Source of the DNA: Rhodopila globiformis
GTDB lineage: Bacteria; Pseudomonadota; Alphaproteobacteria; Acetobacterales; Acetobacteraceae
Assembly: GCF_002937115.1 (NCBI RefSeq)
Contig: NZ_NHRY01000053.1
Location: 1 to 32,554 of the forward strand
Length of the DNA stretch: 32,554 nucleotides
Reading direction: 5' to 3'
A model generated the notes under the pieces. That model was not told where the DNA came from. It did no database searches and was given only the letters and a program-made list of their open reading frames with translations. Position numbers and translations under genes: made by a program. Every line of letters begins with the position of its first letter. Positions within the stretch are counted from its first letter, which is position 1. Shown piece after piece: positions 7,157 to 15,452 of this stretch.

Positions 7157-8872
7157 TCAGGCGGCGGCACGGACCAGACGCCCGGGCGTGGCGCCTGTAT
7201 AGATGCCGTCCTCGAATGTCGGGATGCCTGACACGAAGGTGTTACGATAGCCCTCAACCCGCTGCACCAGCCGCCGGCCGTTCATCGGCAGGTCGTAACG
7301 GACCTCCGGGGCGTGCAGCCGCAGTGCCTTGTAGTCGATGATGTTGACGTCGGCTTTCTTGCCGACCGCCAGGCGTCCGCGATCGTGGAAGCCGAAGAAG
7401 TCGGCGGTTTCGCTGGTCTGGCGCTTCACCATCGTCTCCAGCGGCAGGCGCGGCCCGCGGGAACGGTCGCGCGCCCAGTGGATCAGCATCCAGCTTGGCA
7501 CGCTGGCATCGACGATCGAGGAACAGTGCGCGCCGCCGTCCGACAGGCCCAGCAGCGTCGCGTCGTCCGTCAGCATGGTGTGGATGATGTCGAGATTGTC
7601 ATCATTGTAGCCGACGACCGGGAAGAACAGGAACTTGTCGGCGCCGCCGGCGAGATAGTCGTACGCCACTTCATCGGGCGTGCGGTTCGACCGTGCCGCC
7701 TCGGCGGCGATGCTGTCCTTTTCGGCGGGTTCGTAGTTCGGCGGATCGCCCATCGGGAACATGCGGTTCCAGCGGGTGGTGATGTGCTGGCGGAACTGCG
7801 AGAGACGCGACAGCAGGTCCTGCGACGGCGCCTCGGACAGCACCTGGGCGCGGAACGCCGGATCCTGCATGCGACGAACCCGTTCCGCCACCGGCAGCTT
7901 CAGCAGCGCCCGGTAGCTGGGGCGGATGGAGAACGGATTCAGCGCCGTATCGATGCCGAGCATGACGCCGACGGGGCGGCCGGCGACCTGGGCGGTGACC
8001 ATGGCGCCCTGCGCGCGGGCCTTGTGCACGCCGTCCATCAGGCGCTTCCAGCGCACCTTGTCGGTGGGGCGGTCGGTCAGCAGGAACCACACCGGGCGGC
8101 CGGTGTCCTGGCCGAGCTTCGTGATCCACTCCAGCTCTTCGGTTTCGTCGTCGAAATCGCTGTTCACGCCAAAGGCGCCGTGGCCCATGCCCTTGAACGC
8201 GGACCCGATGCCCAGCAGTTCATCGACTTCCGAATAGCGGCCGGGCACCATGTCGCCGGTGGGCGTCCGGTGCGAATTGGTGCGCGAGGTGGTGAAGCCG
8301 AAGGCGCCAGCCTGCAAGCCTTGCCTGACGGCATCACGCATTTTCGCGATGTCGTCGGCGTTGGCGGGTTGGTGCTTGATCGCGCGGTCGCCCATGACAT
8401 AGACGCGCAGCGGATGGTGCGGGATCTGCGCGGCGACGTCGATGGCGCGCGGCATCTGCTCCAGCGCGTCGAGGTATTGCGGGAAGGTTTCCCAGTTCCA
8501 TTTCAGGCCGTCGGCCAGGGCGATGCCGGGGATTTCCTCGATCGATTCCATCATGCCGATCAGTGCGGAATGATCTTCGTTTCGGACAGGGGCGAAACCG
8601 ACGCCGCAGTTGCCGAACAGGATGGTGGTGACGCCGTGCCAGGACGATGGTGCCAGCACCGGGTCCCAGGTGGCCTGGCCATCGTAATGGGTATGCACAT
8701 CGACCCAGCCCGGCGTGACCAGCAGGCCGTCGGCGTTGATTTCCCGCTTGCCGGGACTGGCTTTTCCGCCGACATGGGCGATCCTGCCGTCTTCCAGGGC
8801 GATATCGCCGGTATAGGCCGCCGCGCCGGTTCCATCGACGATGGTGCCGCCTCGGATCACCGTATCATGCAT
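7157..8872 (-). CDS. N-acyl-D-amino-acid deacylase-like amidohydrolase
   Basis: A 571-residue metal-dependent amidohydrolase of the D-aminoacylase/dihydroorotase-like superfamily. The N-terminal beta-sandwich segment (RGGTIVDGTGA...GDIALEDGRIAHVG) leads into the TIM barrel with the metal motif D-V-H60-T-H62-YDGQ, then GNCGVGFAP, and near the C terminus LSDGGAHCS, which supplies the catalytic Asp. The closing segment GRLAVGKKADVNIID is the return to the small sandwich domain. GGGAG a few bases before ATG 8872 supports the start. It is first gene of a likely two-gene unit with the aldo/keto reductase and divergent from the GlcG-like gene, 157 bp away. Members hydrolyse N-acyl-D-amino acids, but many homologues of this length have no tested substrate. 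Confidence 0.88.
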   Translation of the reverse strand: MHDTVIRGGTIVDGTGAAAYTGDIALEDGRIAHVGGKASPGKREINADGLLVTPGWVDVHTHYDGQATWDPVLAPSSWHGVTTILFGNCGVGFAPVRNEDHSALIGMMESIEEIPGIALADGLKWNWETFPQYLDALEQMPRAIDVAAQIPHHPLRVYVMGDRAIKHQPANADDIAKMRDAVRQGLQAGAFGFTTSRTNSHRTPTGDMVPGRYSEVDELLGIGSAFKGMGHGAFGVNSDFDDETEELEWITKLGQDTGRPVWFLLTDRPTDKVRWKRLMDGVHKARAQGAMVTAQVAGRPVGVMLGIDTALNPFSIRPSYRALLKLPVAERVRRMQDPAFRAQVLSEAPSQDLLSRLSQFRQHITTRWNRMFPMGDPPNYEPAEKDSIAAEAARSNRTPDEVAYDYLAGGADKFLFFPVVGYNDDNLDIIHTMLTDDATLLGLSDGGAHCSSIVDASVPSWMLIHWARDRSRGPRLPLETMVKRQTSETADFFGFHDRGRLAVGKKADVNIIDYKALRLHAPEVRYDLPMNGRRLVQRVEGYRNTFVSGIPTFEDGIYTGATPGRLVRAAA

Positions 8873-9029
8873 CGTCCGCTCCCGTTGCTGCTTTTCTCAA
8901 CGGTATGGGAAACCCGCGGCCGGCAATGGTCAAGTTTCGGGCCGGTGCCGGTGGGTATTGCCGCGGGACTGTTGCGGCCATAGTCTGACTACCACGGCCA
9001 CAGTCGCCGCCGATATGGAGGAAATAATC

Positions 9030-9509
9030 ATGCGCCTTGTTGCTGTCTCGATACTTGCCGCCATTGCCGTTGTGCCAGTCGCGCAGGCGCAAAATCCGCC
9101 TTCGGTGCCCGAGGCGATGCCGTTCGACATCCCCTACGGCCAGCCCATCGGCCTGGACGAGGCGCCGAAGGCGATCAGCGTGGCAATGGCGGAGGCGATT
9201 AAGCATAACTGGAAGATGTCGACCTCGGTGGTCGGCCCGGCGGGCAATCTGGTTGCACATGCCACGATGGACGGGACGCAGTATGCCTCGATCGAGATCT
9301 CGCAGGCCAAGGCGCACACCGCGGCGCTGTATCGCCGGCCGTCCGGGGTTTTCCAGGCAGGCATCAATACCGGCGGTTCGCCATCGCTGCTCAGCCTGCT
9401 GGCGCTGACCCGGGGCGTGGCCAGCGAGGGCGGCTTCCCGATCGTGATCGACGGCAAGCTGGTCGGGGCGATCGGGGCCAGCGGCGGGATCTTCACCCGG
9501 GATGGGTAA
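9030..9509 (+). CDS. Secreted GlcG/HbpS (DUF336)-like protein, frameshifted C terminus
   Basis: A 159-residue protein with a clear signal peptide (MRLVAVSILAAIAVVPVAQAQ) and the GlcG/HbpS fold: ISVAMAEAIKHNW, VVGPAGNLVAHATMDG, SIEISQAKAHTAALYRRPS, GGFPIVIDGKLVGAIGASGG. GGAGGAAATAATC before ATG 9030 is an excellent ribosome-binding site. HbpS homologues bind haem and are implicated in redox sensing; GlcG itself is of unknown function. The frame ends early in TRDG-TAA (9507-9509). In the next frame the sequence continues VTAKVGLAALGDARQ and stops at 9551-9553, which is how the last helix of this family normally reads. One missing G in GATGGG(G)TAACG explains it, either as a true deletion or as a homopolymer sequencing error. 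Confidence 0.8.
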   Translation: MRLVAVSILAAIAVVPVAQAQNPPSVPEAMPFDIPYGQPIGLDEAPKAISVAMAEAIKHNWKMSTSVVGPAGNLVAHATMDGTQYASIEISQAKAHTAALYRRPSGVFQAGINTGGSPSLLSLLALTRGVASEGGFPIVIDGKLVGAIGASGGIFTRDG

Positions 9510-9586
9510 CGGCGAAGGTCGGATTGGCGGCGCTGGGCGACGCGCGGCAATAACCGCCTCCATCGCAGCCGGCGCACCGGCCTATC

Positions 9587-9677
9587 ATCGTCATGGTGGC
9601 CGCAGGGCCACCATCCACGCCTTGCGGTGCCGAACGTTCCAAAGGCGTGGATGGCCGGTCTGCGCCGGCCATGACGG
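9587..9677. repeat. Dispersed double-hairpin repeat, copy B
   Basis: The left arm 9587-9622 and right arm 9640-9677 are inverted relative to each other, sharing CGTCATGG..GGCC and CCATCCACGCCTT. Each arm has an internal hairpin (GGTGGCCgcaGGGCCACC on the left, GGCCGGtctgcgCCGGCC on the right). It has the same architecture as copies A and C but diverged arms and no AGAGACGATC tail. Confidence 0.8.
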
Positions 9678-9748
9678 CATGGGGCGCCGGTGCACAATTG
9701 GAGCAGTTATTGCTGCGCGTTGCCTTGGGCGTGAAGTAGGTAACGGAC

Positions 9749-9802
9749 GGATTTGCCGAATGGCGAATCCGGCCTGCCCGGCCTATATTGAGTTTGCTCA
9801 AT
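9749..9802 (+). promoter_or_regulatory. Two inverted repeats upstream of ATPase module
   Basis: 9749-9770 is a near-perfect palindrome (GGATTTGCC, GAAT, GGCGAATCC). 9787-9802 is ATTGAG, tttg, CTCAAT. Both lie within 75 bp of the ATPase start, where an operator would be expected. No clear -35/-10 pair could be assigned, so a regulatory role is only suggested. Confidence 0.3.
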
Positions 9803-9822
9803 GAAAGCCCGCCCTTGCCGAC

Positions 9823-10977
9823 ATGCTCGTCCAACGACTGATCCTGAAGAACTGGCGGAACTTCCGGCAGGCCGATATCGCGCTGACGGATGTCACCTAC
9901 CTGGTTGGCGCCAACGCCAGCGGCAAGTCGAACCTGCTGGACGTCTTCCGCTTCCTCCGCGACATCTGCAAACCGAAAGGCGGCGGACTGCAGGCCGCCG
10001 TCGCCGAGCGCGGCGGCATTGCCCAACTCCGTTGCCTGCACGCGCGTCGCGACCCGGAGGTCCGGATCGAGGTCCATCTGGCGGAAAACAGCGACGATCC
10101 CGAGCCGCTTTGGCGCTACATCCTCGGCTTCAGGCCGGAAGGGCGCGGCGCCCAAAGGATACTGGTGACGGCCGAGCAGGTGTTCCGGGGCAACGATCCC
10201 GCACCAATCCTCGACCGGCCCGGGCTGGATGATGACCGCGACACTGCCCGCAAAACGCAAACTCATCTGGAGCAGATACAGACCAACGCCGTATTCCGGG
10301 ATATCGCCGACTTCTTCAGCGGCGTGCTTTACCTGCACGTCGTGCCGCAACTTCTCAAGTATGCCGACAAGCTGCGTGGCCAGATGCTGGAGGACGACCC
10401 GTTCGGCCAGGGCCTGCTGGAGCATGTTGCGCGAACCACCGAGAAAACCCGGAACGCCAGGCTGAAGCGCATCGAAGAAGCCCTGCGGCTGGCGATCCCG
10501 CAATTCCGGGAGCTCAAATTCCTCCGCGATGACCTGGGCCAACCGCACCTCGAGGTTCGATACCAACACCACAGGCCAAAGGCGGGATGGCAGCGCGAAA
10601 ACCAGTGGTCCGACGGCACCTTGCGGCTGTTCGGCCTGTTCTGGGCGCTGCTCGAAGGCAACGGCCTGCTGCTGCTCGAAGAGCCCGAACTCTCGCTGAA
10701 CCTGGAAATCGTCAGACAGATCCCGCTGATGCTGCAGCGCCTTCAGCGCGATGCCAAGCGGAGGCGCCAGGTCATCCTGAGCACCCACAGCGAGGCGTTG
10801 CTGGACAACCCGATCGATGGGAACCGGATCTTGCGGCTGGAGACAAGCGACGAAGGCACGACCATCCTGCCGCCGAACGAAACCGAGAAACGCGCGCTTC
10901 AATCCGGATTGACGCCAGCCGAAGTCATCCTGCCCAAGACCCGTCCCGAACATGCGGATCAGTTGCGGCTCTTCTAG
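9823..10977 (+). CDS. RecF/OLD-like AAA ATPase of a two-gene module
   Basis: A 384-residue ABC/SMC-class ATPase (AAA_21/AAA_15 type). It starts RLILKNWRNFRQADIAL, the usual first strands of RecF/OLD-like ATPases, with Walker A GANASGKS at 29-36. A central helical part (about 140-235) replaces the coiled coil. The signature-like WSDGTLRLFGL is near 262-272, Walker B LLLLEEPEL at 282-290 and the switch His in STHSEALL near 322. Length and motifs are complete. It has no nuclease domain of its own; the adjacent gene supplies a TOPRIM-like protein, and its ATG follows directly on this TAG, implying coupled translation and a complex. ATPase+TOPRIM pairs or fusions include OLD, Gabija and PARIS anti-phage systems; membership here is inference. 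The ribosome-binding site is weak. Confidence 0.85.
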   Translation: MLVQRLILKNWRNFRQADIALTDVTYLVGANASGKSNLLDVFRFLRDICKPKGGGLQAAVAERGGIAQLRCLHARRDPEVRIEVHLAENSDDPEPLWRYILGFRPEGRGAQRILVTAEQVFRGNDPAPILDRPGLDDDRDTARKTQTHLEQIQTNAVFRDIADFFSGVLYLHVVPQLLKYADKLRGQMLEDDPFGQGLLEHVARTTEKTRNARLKRIEEALRLAIPQFRELKFLRDDLGQPHLEVRYQHHRPKAGWQRENQWSDGTLRLFGLFWALLEGNGLLLLEEPELSLNLEIVRQIPLMLQRLQRDAKRRRQVILSTHSEALLDNPIDGNRILRLETSDEGTTILPPNETEKRALQSGLTPAEVILPKTRPEHADQLRLF

Positions 10978-11622
10978 ATGCTGCCGCTGACAGTCGCCAC
11001 CGAGGACGAACTCAGCGAGGCGGTCGCGCAGCGGCGGCTGCTGGATTTCCCGTCGCTCGAAGTCGGATTATGGCTGCGGCGCGGCGGAAACGGCTACTTG
11101 CGGTCGCGAATCCGCAAGTTCTGCGAAATGGCTCGCCACAGCCCGGTTCTCGTCATCACGGACCTGGACACCAACACCTGTCCGGCGGCCCTCTGCAGGA
11201 CGTGGCTGGGAAACCTGTCGCATCCACCAGGCTTGCTGCTGCGCGTCGCGGTCCGTGAGGTCGAAGCCTGGCTGCTTGCGGATCACGACGCCATGGTCGC
11301 GTTGATCGGCAAGCATGCCAAAGGCCGCATGCCGGACAATCCTGATGATCTGCATGATCCCAAGGATCGGCTCCTGGAACTGGCAAAGCGGGCGCCGCGG
11401 GCTGTCCGCCTCGACCTTCGGGCGGAAGCCGGGGCGGTCGCCAGACAGGGCCTGGGCTACAATCATCGGCTTTGCGCCCTGGTGAGATATCGTGGCGTCC
11501 TGAACGGGCCGCCGAACGATCGCCCAGCCTGCGGCGAACGATCGAACGGATTAGAGCAATATCGGCCTGACTGGAAATCGCGGAGCGATTTCAGGCCGAT
11601 GAAATTGCTCGTGAAATTATGA
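10978..11622 (+). CDS. TOPRIM-like (DUF4276/DUF4435-type) partner protein, frameshifted
   Basis: The called frame gives 214 residues. An N-terminal acidic cluster (TEDE, residues 8-11), a hydrophobic strand followed by D62-L-D64 (VLVITDLDTN) and REVEAWLLAD (93-102) fit the Glu...DxD arrangement of TOPRIM-like proteins found beside AAA_21 ATPases. After residue about 168 (GLGYNHRLCALVR) the frame degenerates. Shifted by one base, the DNA from 11493 reads WRPERAAERSPSL followed by RRTIERIRAISA and stops at 11568-11570, which looks like a proper family C terminus. A single-base deletion around 11488-11492 would explain it. The last 25 codons of the called frame are translated hairpin repeat. The protein may act as the nuclease or effector partner of the ATPase. 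The exact family name is from memory and should be treated as approximate. Confidence 0.65.
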   Translation: MLPLTVATEDELSEAVAQRRLLDFPSLEVGLWLRRGGNGYLRSRIRKFCEMARHSPVLVITDLDTNTCPAALCRTWLGNLSHPPGLLLRVAVREVEAWLLADHDAMVALIGKHAKGRMPDNPDDLHDPKDRLLELAKRAPRAVRLDLRAEAGAVARQGLGYNHRLCALVRYRGVLNGPPNDRPACGERSNGLEQYRPDWKSRSDFRPMKLLVKL

Positions 11623-11657
11623 GCTGGAGCGTTTCCAGTCAGGCTGAAAACGCTCTA
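11552..11657. repeat. Intergenic hairpin repeat at the end of the TOPRIM-like gene
   Basis: There are two adjacent hairpins. In 11554-11610, GAGCAAT..CGGCCTG..GAAATCG pairs with CGATTTC.AGGCCGAT..AATTGCTC. In 11627-11655, GAGCGTTTCCAG pairs with CTGAAAACGCTC. The two share the words GACTGGAAA and CAGGCTGA/CAGGCCGA, so they look like related palindromic units. They begin exactly where the restored TOPRIM-like frame ends. They may serve as a terminator or mRNA-stabilising element before gpmI. This resembles dispersed GAGC...GCTC repeats common in this group. Confidence 0.75.
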
Positions 11658-11760
11658 GCGAACTGGCCGTTTCGATCACCCCCTGACGACGTGCTTGTCC
11701 GTCGCCATCTTGAGCGCTACGCAGTCGTTCAAGGCTCAGGCAGGCAAGGAACACACACGG

Positions 11761-13299
11761 ATGGCGACGCGACCGGTGATGCTGGCGATTCTGGACGGTT
11801 TCGGCTGGCGGGAGGAAACCGCCGACAATGCCGTGCGACTGGCGAAGACTCCCAACTTCACCCGCCTGTGGGAATCCTGCCCGCACGCCCTGCTGCACAC
11901 CTCGGGCCGCGACGTCGGCCTGCCGGGCGGGCAGATGGGCAACTCCGAGGTCGGCCACCTGAACATCGGCGCCGGCCGCGTGGTGAAGCAGGAGCTGGTG
12001 CGCATCGGCGATGCCGTGGCGGACGGCAGCATTGCGCGCGAACCGGCGTTCCTGGACCTGGTCGCGACGCTGAAGAACAGCGGCGGCACGTGCCACCTGA
12101 TGGGCCTGCTCTCGCCCGGCGGCGTGCATTCGCACCAGGACCATGCCGCGGCCTTGGCGAAGTTCCTGCACGAGGCCGGGGTAAAGACCGTCGTGCACGC
12201 ATTCACCGACGGCCGCGACACCCCGCCGCAGTCGGGCGCGGAGTACCTGGCTGAGTTCCGTGCCGCGCTGCCGGCCGGCGTGCCGGTCGCCACCGTCATC
12301 GGCCGCTACTTCGCCATGGACCGCGACAAGCGCTGGGACCGGGTGTCCAAAGCCTATGCCGCCATGGTGGAGGCGGACGGCGCCCACTATCCCTCGCCGG
12401 CCGCCGCGATCGAGGCGGCCTATGCGGCGGAGAAATACGACGAGTTCATCCCGCCGTCGGTCATCGGCGACTACGCCGGCATGAAGGACGGCGACGGCAT
12501 CCTGTGCTTCAACTTCCGTGCCGATCGGGTGCGGGAGATCCTGGGCGCGCTGCTGGACCCGGCGTTCGACGGGTTCCCACGCAGCCGCGTGCTGAAGATC
12601 GCCAGGGCGGCCGGGATGACGCGCTACTCCGACGCGCTGGCACCGTTCCTCGGCGTGCTGTTCGCGCCCGAGACGCTGCCGAACATCCTGGGCGAGGTGG
12701 TGTCCAAGGCCGGCAAGACCCAGCTCCGCATGGCGGAGACCGAGAAGTATCCGCACGTCACCTACTTCCTCAACGGCGGCGAGGAAACGTCCTATCCGGG
12801 TGAGGACCGCATCCTGGTGCCGTCGCCGAAGGTCGCGACCTATGACCTGCAGCCGGAGATGTCGGCGCCTGAACTGACCGACAAGGCGGTGGCGGCGATC
12901 GACAGCGGCAAGTACGACTTGATCGTCCTGAACTTCGCCAACCCCGACATGGTCGGCCATACCGGCGTGCTGCCAGCGGCGATCAAGGCGGTGGAGACGG
13001 TGGACGCCGGCCTCGGCCGTATCGCCGAGGCGGTGCGGCGGCAGGGCGGCGCACTGCTGGTTACCGCCGACCACGGCAACTGCGAACTGATGAAGGATCC
13101 GGAAACCGGCGGCCCGCATACCGCGCACACCACCAACCCGGTGCCGGTGCTGCTGATGGGCGGCGGCGTGACGGCGATCCAGGAAGGGCGGCTGGCCGAC
13201 ATCGCGCCGACGCTGCTGCACCTGATGGGACTGCCGCAGCCGGCGGAGATGACCGGGCACTCCATCATCAGCCAGGAAACGGCGCGCGCGGCGGAGTGA
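11761..13299 (+). CDS. gpmI: 2,3-bisphosphoglycerate-independent phosphoglycerate mutase
   Basis: A 512-residue glycolytic enzyme that interconverts 3- and 2-phosphoglycerate through a phosphoserine. The alkaline-phosphatase-like domain begins MLAILDGFG with metal ligand D12, and the catalytic Ser is S62 in GQMGNSEVGHLNIGAGR. The inserted phosphotransferase domain carries SPGGVHSHQDH and TDGRDTPP. The C-terminal half has the manganese ligands in NPDMVGHTG and TADHGNCE. Length is standard. The start at 11761 is chosen over an open frame from 11695 because AAGGA precedes it and the family starts there. It stands between the hairpin repeat and the DUF1348 gene, 90 bp away, with which it may be cotranscribed. 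Confidence 0.97.
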   Translation: MATRPVMLAILDGFGWREETADNAVRLAKTPNFTRLWESCPHALLHTSGRDVGLPGGQMGNSEVGHLNIGAGRVVKQELVRIGDAVADGSIAREPAFLDLVATLKNSGGTCHLMGLLSPGGVHSHQDHAAALAKFLHEAGVKTVVHAFTDGRDTPPQSGAEYLAEFRAALPAGVPVATVIGRYFAMDRDKRWDRVSKAYAAMVEADGAHYPSPAAAIEAAYAAEKYDEFIPPSVIGDYAGMKDGDGILCFNFRADRVREILGALLDPAFDGFPRSRVLKIARAAGMTRYSDALAPFLGVLFAPETLPNILGEVVSKAGKTQLRMAETEKYPHVTYFLNGGEETSYPGEDRILVPSPKVATYDLQPEMSAPELTDKAVAAIDSGKYDLIVLNFANPDMVGHTGVLPAAIKAVETVDAGLGRIAEAVRRQGGALLVTADHGNCELMKDPETGGPHTAHTTNPVPVLLMGGGVTAIQEGRLADIAPTLLHLMGLPQPAEMTGHSIISQETARAAE

Positions 13300-13389
13300 A
13301 CCAGGCCGGCGGGGAAAGGCCTACCGGCTGCCGGACGGGGCGTCGTACGGTGCGCGGGCCTTGTCCCGCCCAGGCCGGAGGAATACGCC

Positions 13390-13863
13390 ATGTCCGTCGA
13401 TCGCCCGCCGCTGCCCCCGTTCACCCGGGAAACCGCCATTCAGAAGGTGCGCGCCGCCGAGGACGCCTGGAACACCCGCGACCCTGAGCGGGTGGCGTTG
13501 GCCTATACCGAGTACAGCGCCTGGCGGAACCGCAGCGAGTTCTTCCAGGGCCGTCCCGCTATCGTCGCGTTCCTGACGCGGAAGTGGAACCGGGAGCTGG
13601 AGTATCGGCTGATCAAGGAACTCTGGGCCTTCACCGGCGACCGCATCGCCGTGCGCTTCGCCTATGAATACCACGACGATTCCGGCACCTGGTTCCGCGC
13701 CTATGGCAACGAGAACTGGGTATTCGACGCGCACGGGCTGATGCGGGCGCGGCACGCCAGCATCAACGACCTGCCGATTGCGGAGTCGGCCCGACTGTTC
13801 CATTGGGACCGTGGCGGACCGCGGCCGGCGGAGCACCCGGGGCTGAGTGAACTGGGGCTTTAG
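13390..13863 (+). CDS. DUF1348 / NTF2-like (SnoaL-fold) protein
   Basis: A 157-residue protein of the nuclear-transport-factor-2-like superfamily, DUF1348 branch. Diagnostic stretches are [65 protein letters not shown] and YGNENWVFD. It forms a small cone-shaped barrel with a ligand pocket; no reaction is established for the family. GGAGGAATACGCC before the ATG is a strong ribosome-binding site. It lies downstream of gpmI and is convergent with rplQ across a shared terminator. Confidence 0.9.
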   Translation: MSVDRPPLPPFTRETAIQKVRAAEDAWNTRDPERVALAYTEYSAWRNRSEFFQGRPAIVAFLTRKWNRELEYRLIKELWAFTGDRIAVRFAYEYHDDSGTWFRAYGNENWVFDAHGLMRARHASINDLPIAESARLFHWDRGGPRPAEHPGLSELGL

Positions 13864-13880
13864 CGAACCCCAGATACAAC

Positions 13881-13903
13881 AAAGGCCCCACCTGGGGCCT
13901 TCG
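13881..13903. terminator. Bidirectional terminator between DUF1348 gene and rplQ
   Basis: AAGGCCCC (13882-13889), loop ACCT, GGGGCCTT (13894-13901) make a perfect 8-bp stem between convergent genes. Read on the minus strand the stem is followed by TTTGTTGT, so it is best placed to end the ribosomal operon; in the other direction it also follows the DUF1348 stop by about 20 nt. Confidence 0.85.
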
Positions 13904-13908
13904 TCGGC

Positions 13909-14328
13909 TTACTCCGCGGTCTCTTCTTCCCTCGCCTGGACCGGACCGCTGTCCTGCCCCTTGGCCGATACATCGCGATCGACCAACTCGATCACCGCCA
14001 TGTCGGCCGCGTCGCCGTAGCGCACGCCCGCCTTCAGCACCCGCGTGTAACCACCGGCACGCGCCCGATAGCGGTCCGCCAGCGTGCCGAACAGCTTGTT
14101 GACGATCACGTCGTCACGCAGCTCGGCATGAGCCCGGCGCTTGTTCGCCAGCCCCCCCTTCTTGCCCAGGGTGATCAGCTTCTCCGCCACCGGACGAAGC
14201 TCCTTCGCCTTCGGCAGGGTCGTGGTGATCTGCTCGTGCTTGAGCAGCGCGTGGGCCATGTTGCGGAACATGGCAACGCGATGGGTCGAGGTAACGCCGA
14301 GCTTCCGGCCGGCCACTCCGTGACGCAT
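13909..14328 (-). CDS. rplQ: 50S ribosomal protein L17
   Basis: 139 residues. The conserved core [43 protein letters not shown] is complete; L17 sits near the exit tunnel on the 50S back face. After residue about 115 it has an acidic Gln/Glu-rich tail (ending REEETAE), as in other alphaproteobacteria. It is the last gene of the alpha block, 22 bp after rpoA, and is closed by the terminator just downstream. Confidence 0.98.
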   Translation of the reverse strand: MRHGVAGRKLGVTSTHRVAMFRNMAHALLKHEQITTTLPKAKELRPVAEKLITLGKKGGLANKRRAHAELRDDVIVNKLFGTLADRYRARAGGYTRVLKAGVRYGDAADMAVIELVDRDVSAKGQDSGPVQAREEETAE

Positions 14329-14350
14329 GTGATGTATTCCCTATGCCGGC

Positions 14351-15382
14351 TCAGAACGGCTCTTCCAGCCGCTTGGCCAATTCTTCAATATTCTCCGGCG
14401 GCCAGCCGGCGACAGTCATGCCCAGCCCGAGGCCCATGGAGTTCAGCACCTCCTTGATCTCGTTCAGGGACTTGCGGCCGAAATTCGGCGTCCGCAGCAT
14501 TTCCTGTTCGGACTTCTGCACCAGGTCGCCGATATAGACAATATTGTCGTTCTTCAGGCAGTTCGCGCTGCGGACCGACAGTTCCAGCTCGTCCACCTTG
14601 CGTAGCAGGTTGCGGTTGAACGGCAGGTCGTCCTGCGGCTCCTCCAGGCGGATCTGCTGCGGCTCATCGAAGTTGATGAACAGCTGCAGCTGATCCTGCA
14701 GGATGCGCGCCGCCAGCGCCACGGCGTCCTCGGGCGTCACTGCGCCGTTGGTCTCCACCGTCAGCAGCAGCTTGTCGTAGTCCGTCACCTGCCCGACGCG
14801 GGTGGGCTCGACGCGGTAGGACACGCGGCGCACCGGCGAGTAGATCGAGTCGACCGGGATCAGGCCAATCGGCGCGTCTTCCGGACGGTTGACGCTGGAC
14901 GGCTGGTAGCCCTTGCCCAGGTTGACGGTGAACTCCATGCCCAGCTTCACCCCGTCGTCCAGGGTGCAGATCACCAGGTCGGGATTCATGATGTCGATGT
15001 CGTGGCCCGCCTGGATCTGGCCGGCGCGCACCTCGCCGGGACCGGTCGCGGTCAGCGTCATGCGCTTCGGGCCCTCGCCATGCATCCGCAACGCGAGTTG
15101 CTTGACGTTCAGCACAATGTCCGTGACATCCTCGCGGACCCCGGGCACACTACTGAACTCATGCAGCACGCCATCGATCTGCACCGCGGTGACGGCAGCG
15201 CCCTGGAGGGACGAGAGCAGGATGCGGCGGATGGCGTTGCCCAGGGTCATGCCAAAGCCGCGTTCCAGCGGTTCGGCAACGACGGTGGCAACGCGCGACG
15301 GATCAGCGCCCGGCTCGACTTCGAGCTTTTCGGGCTTGATCAGAGACTGCCAATTTCTCTGAATGACTGCGCTCTGCCTCAT
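14351..15382 (-). CDS. rpoA: DNA-directed RNA polymerase subunit alpha
   Basis: 343 residues. The N-terminal domain (about 1-240) dimerises and holds beta and beta' ([19 protein letters not shown] near 41-59). The C-terminal domain has RSANCLK with R271, matching E. coli R265 that touches UP elements, then IGDLVQ and [16 protein letters not shown]. The start at 15382 ([11 protein letters not shown]) follows AAAGGTGTTAGT; the open frame to 15418 is discarded because it has no ribosome-binding site of its own and no family support. It is separated from rpsK by 170 bp carrying a tandem repeat, an unusually long spacer inside this operon. Confidence 0.98.
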   Translation of the reverse strand: MRQSAVIQRNWQSLIKPEKLEVEPGADPSRVATVVAEPLERGFGMTLGNAIRRILLSSLQGAAVTAVQIDGVLHEFSSVPGVREDVTDIVLNVKQLALRMHGEGPKRMTLTATGPGEVRAGQIQAGHDIDIMNPDLVICTLDDGVKLGMEFTVNLGKGYQPSSVNRPEDAPIGLIPVDSIYSPVRRVSYRVEPTRVGQVTDYDKLLLTVETNGAVTPEDAVALAARILQDQLQLFINFDEPQQIRLEEPQDDLPFNRNLLRKVDELELSVRSANCLKNDNIVYIGDLVQKSEQEMLRTPNFGRKSLNEIKEVLNSMGLGLGMTVAGWPPENIEELAKRLEEPF

Positions 15383-15452
15383 ACTAACACCTTTCGAACC
15401 GCGTCGGGCACGGTTCACGTCCTGTGGACAGTGTCAAACATCCACCCCCGAG

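Larger units (their letters stand above)
9510..9822. other. Gene-free 313 bp between GlcG-like gene and AAA ATPase
   Basis: It holds the out-of-frame tail of the GlcG-like gene (to 9553), repeat copy B, and the two small inverted repeats upstream of the ATPase gene. No further coding signal is seen; open frames across it are read through the repeat. Confidence 0.6.

Noticed and set aside
7313..8983. Long plus-strand open frame opposite the amidohydrolase
   Set aside because: Shadow of the amidohydrolase; no ribosome-binding site and no recognisable domain.
9801..10232. Alternative plus-strand frame at the start of the ATPase gene
   Set aside because: Out-of-frame reading of the ATPase; no Walker motif or family resemblance.
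11617..13260. Long minus-strand open frame opposite gpmI
   Set aside because: Antisense shadow of gpmI; composition typical of such shadows and part of it is read through the hairpin repeat.
15383..15418. Upstream extension of rpoA by 12 codons
   Set aside because: The family starts at MRQSAVIQ and a good ribosome-binding site precedes that ATG; the extension lies in the site itself.
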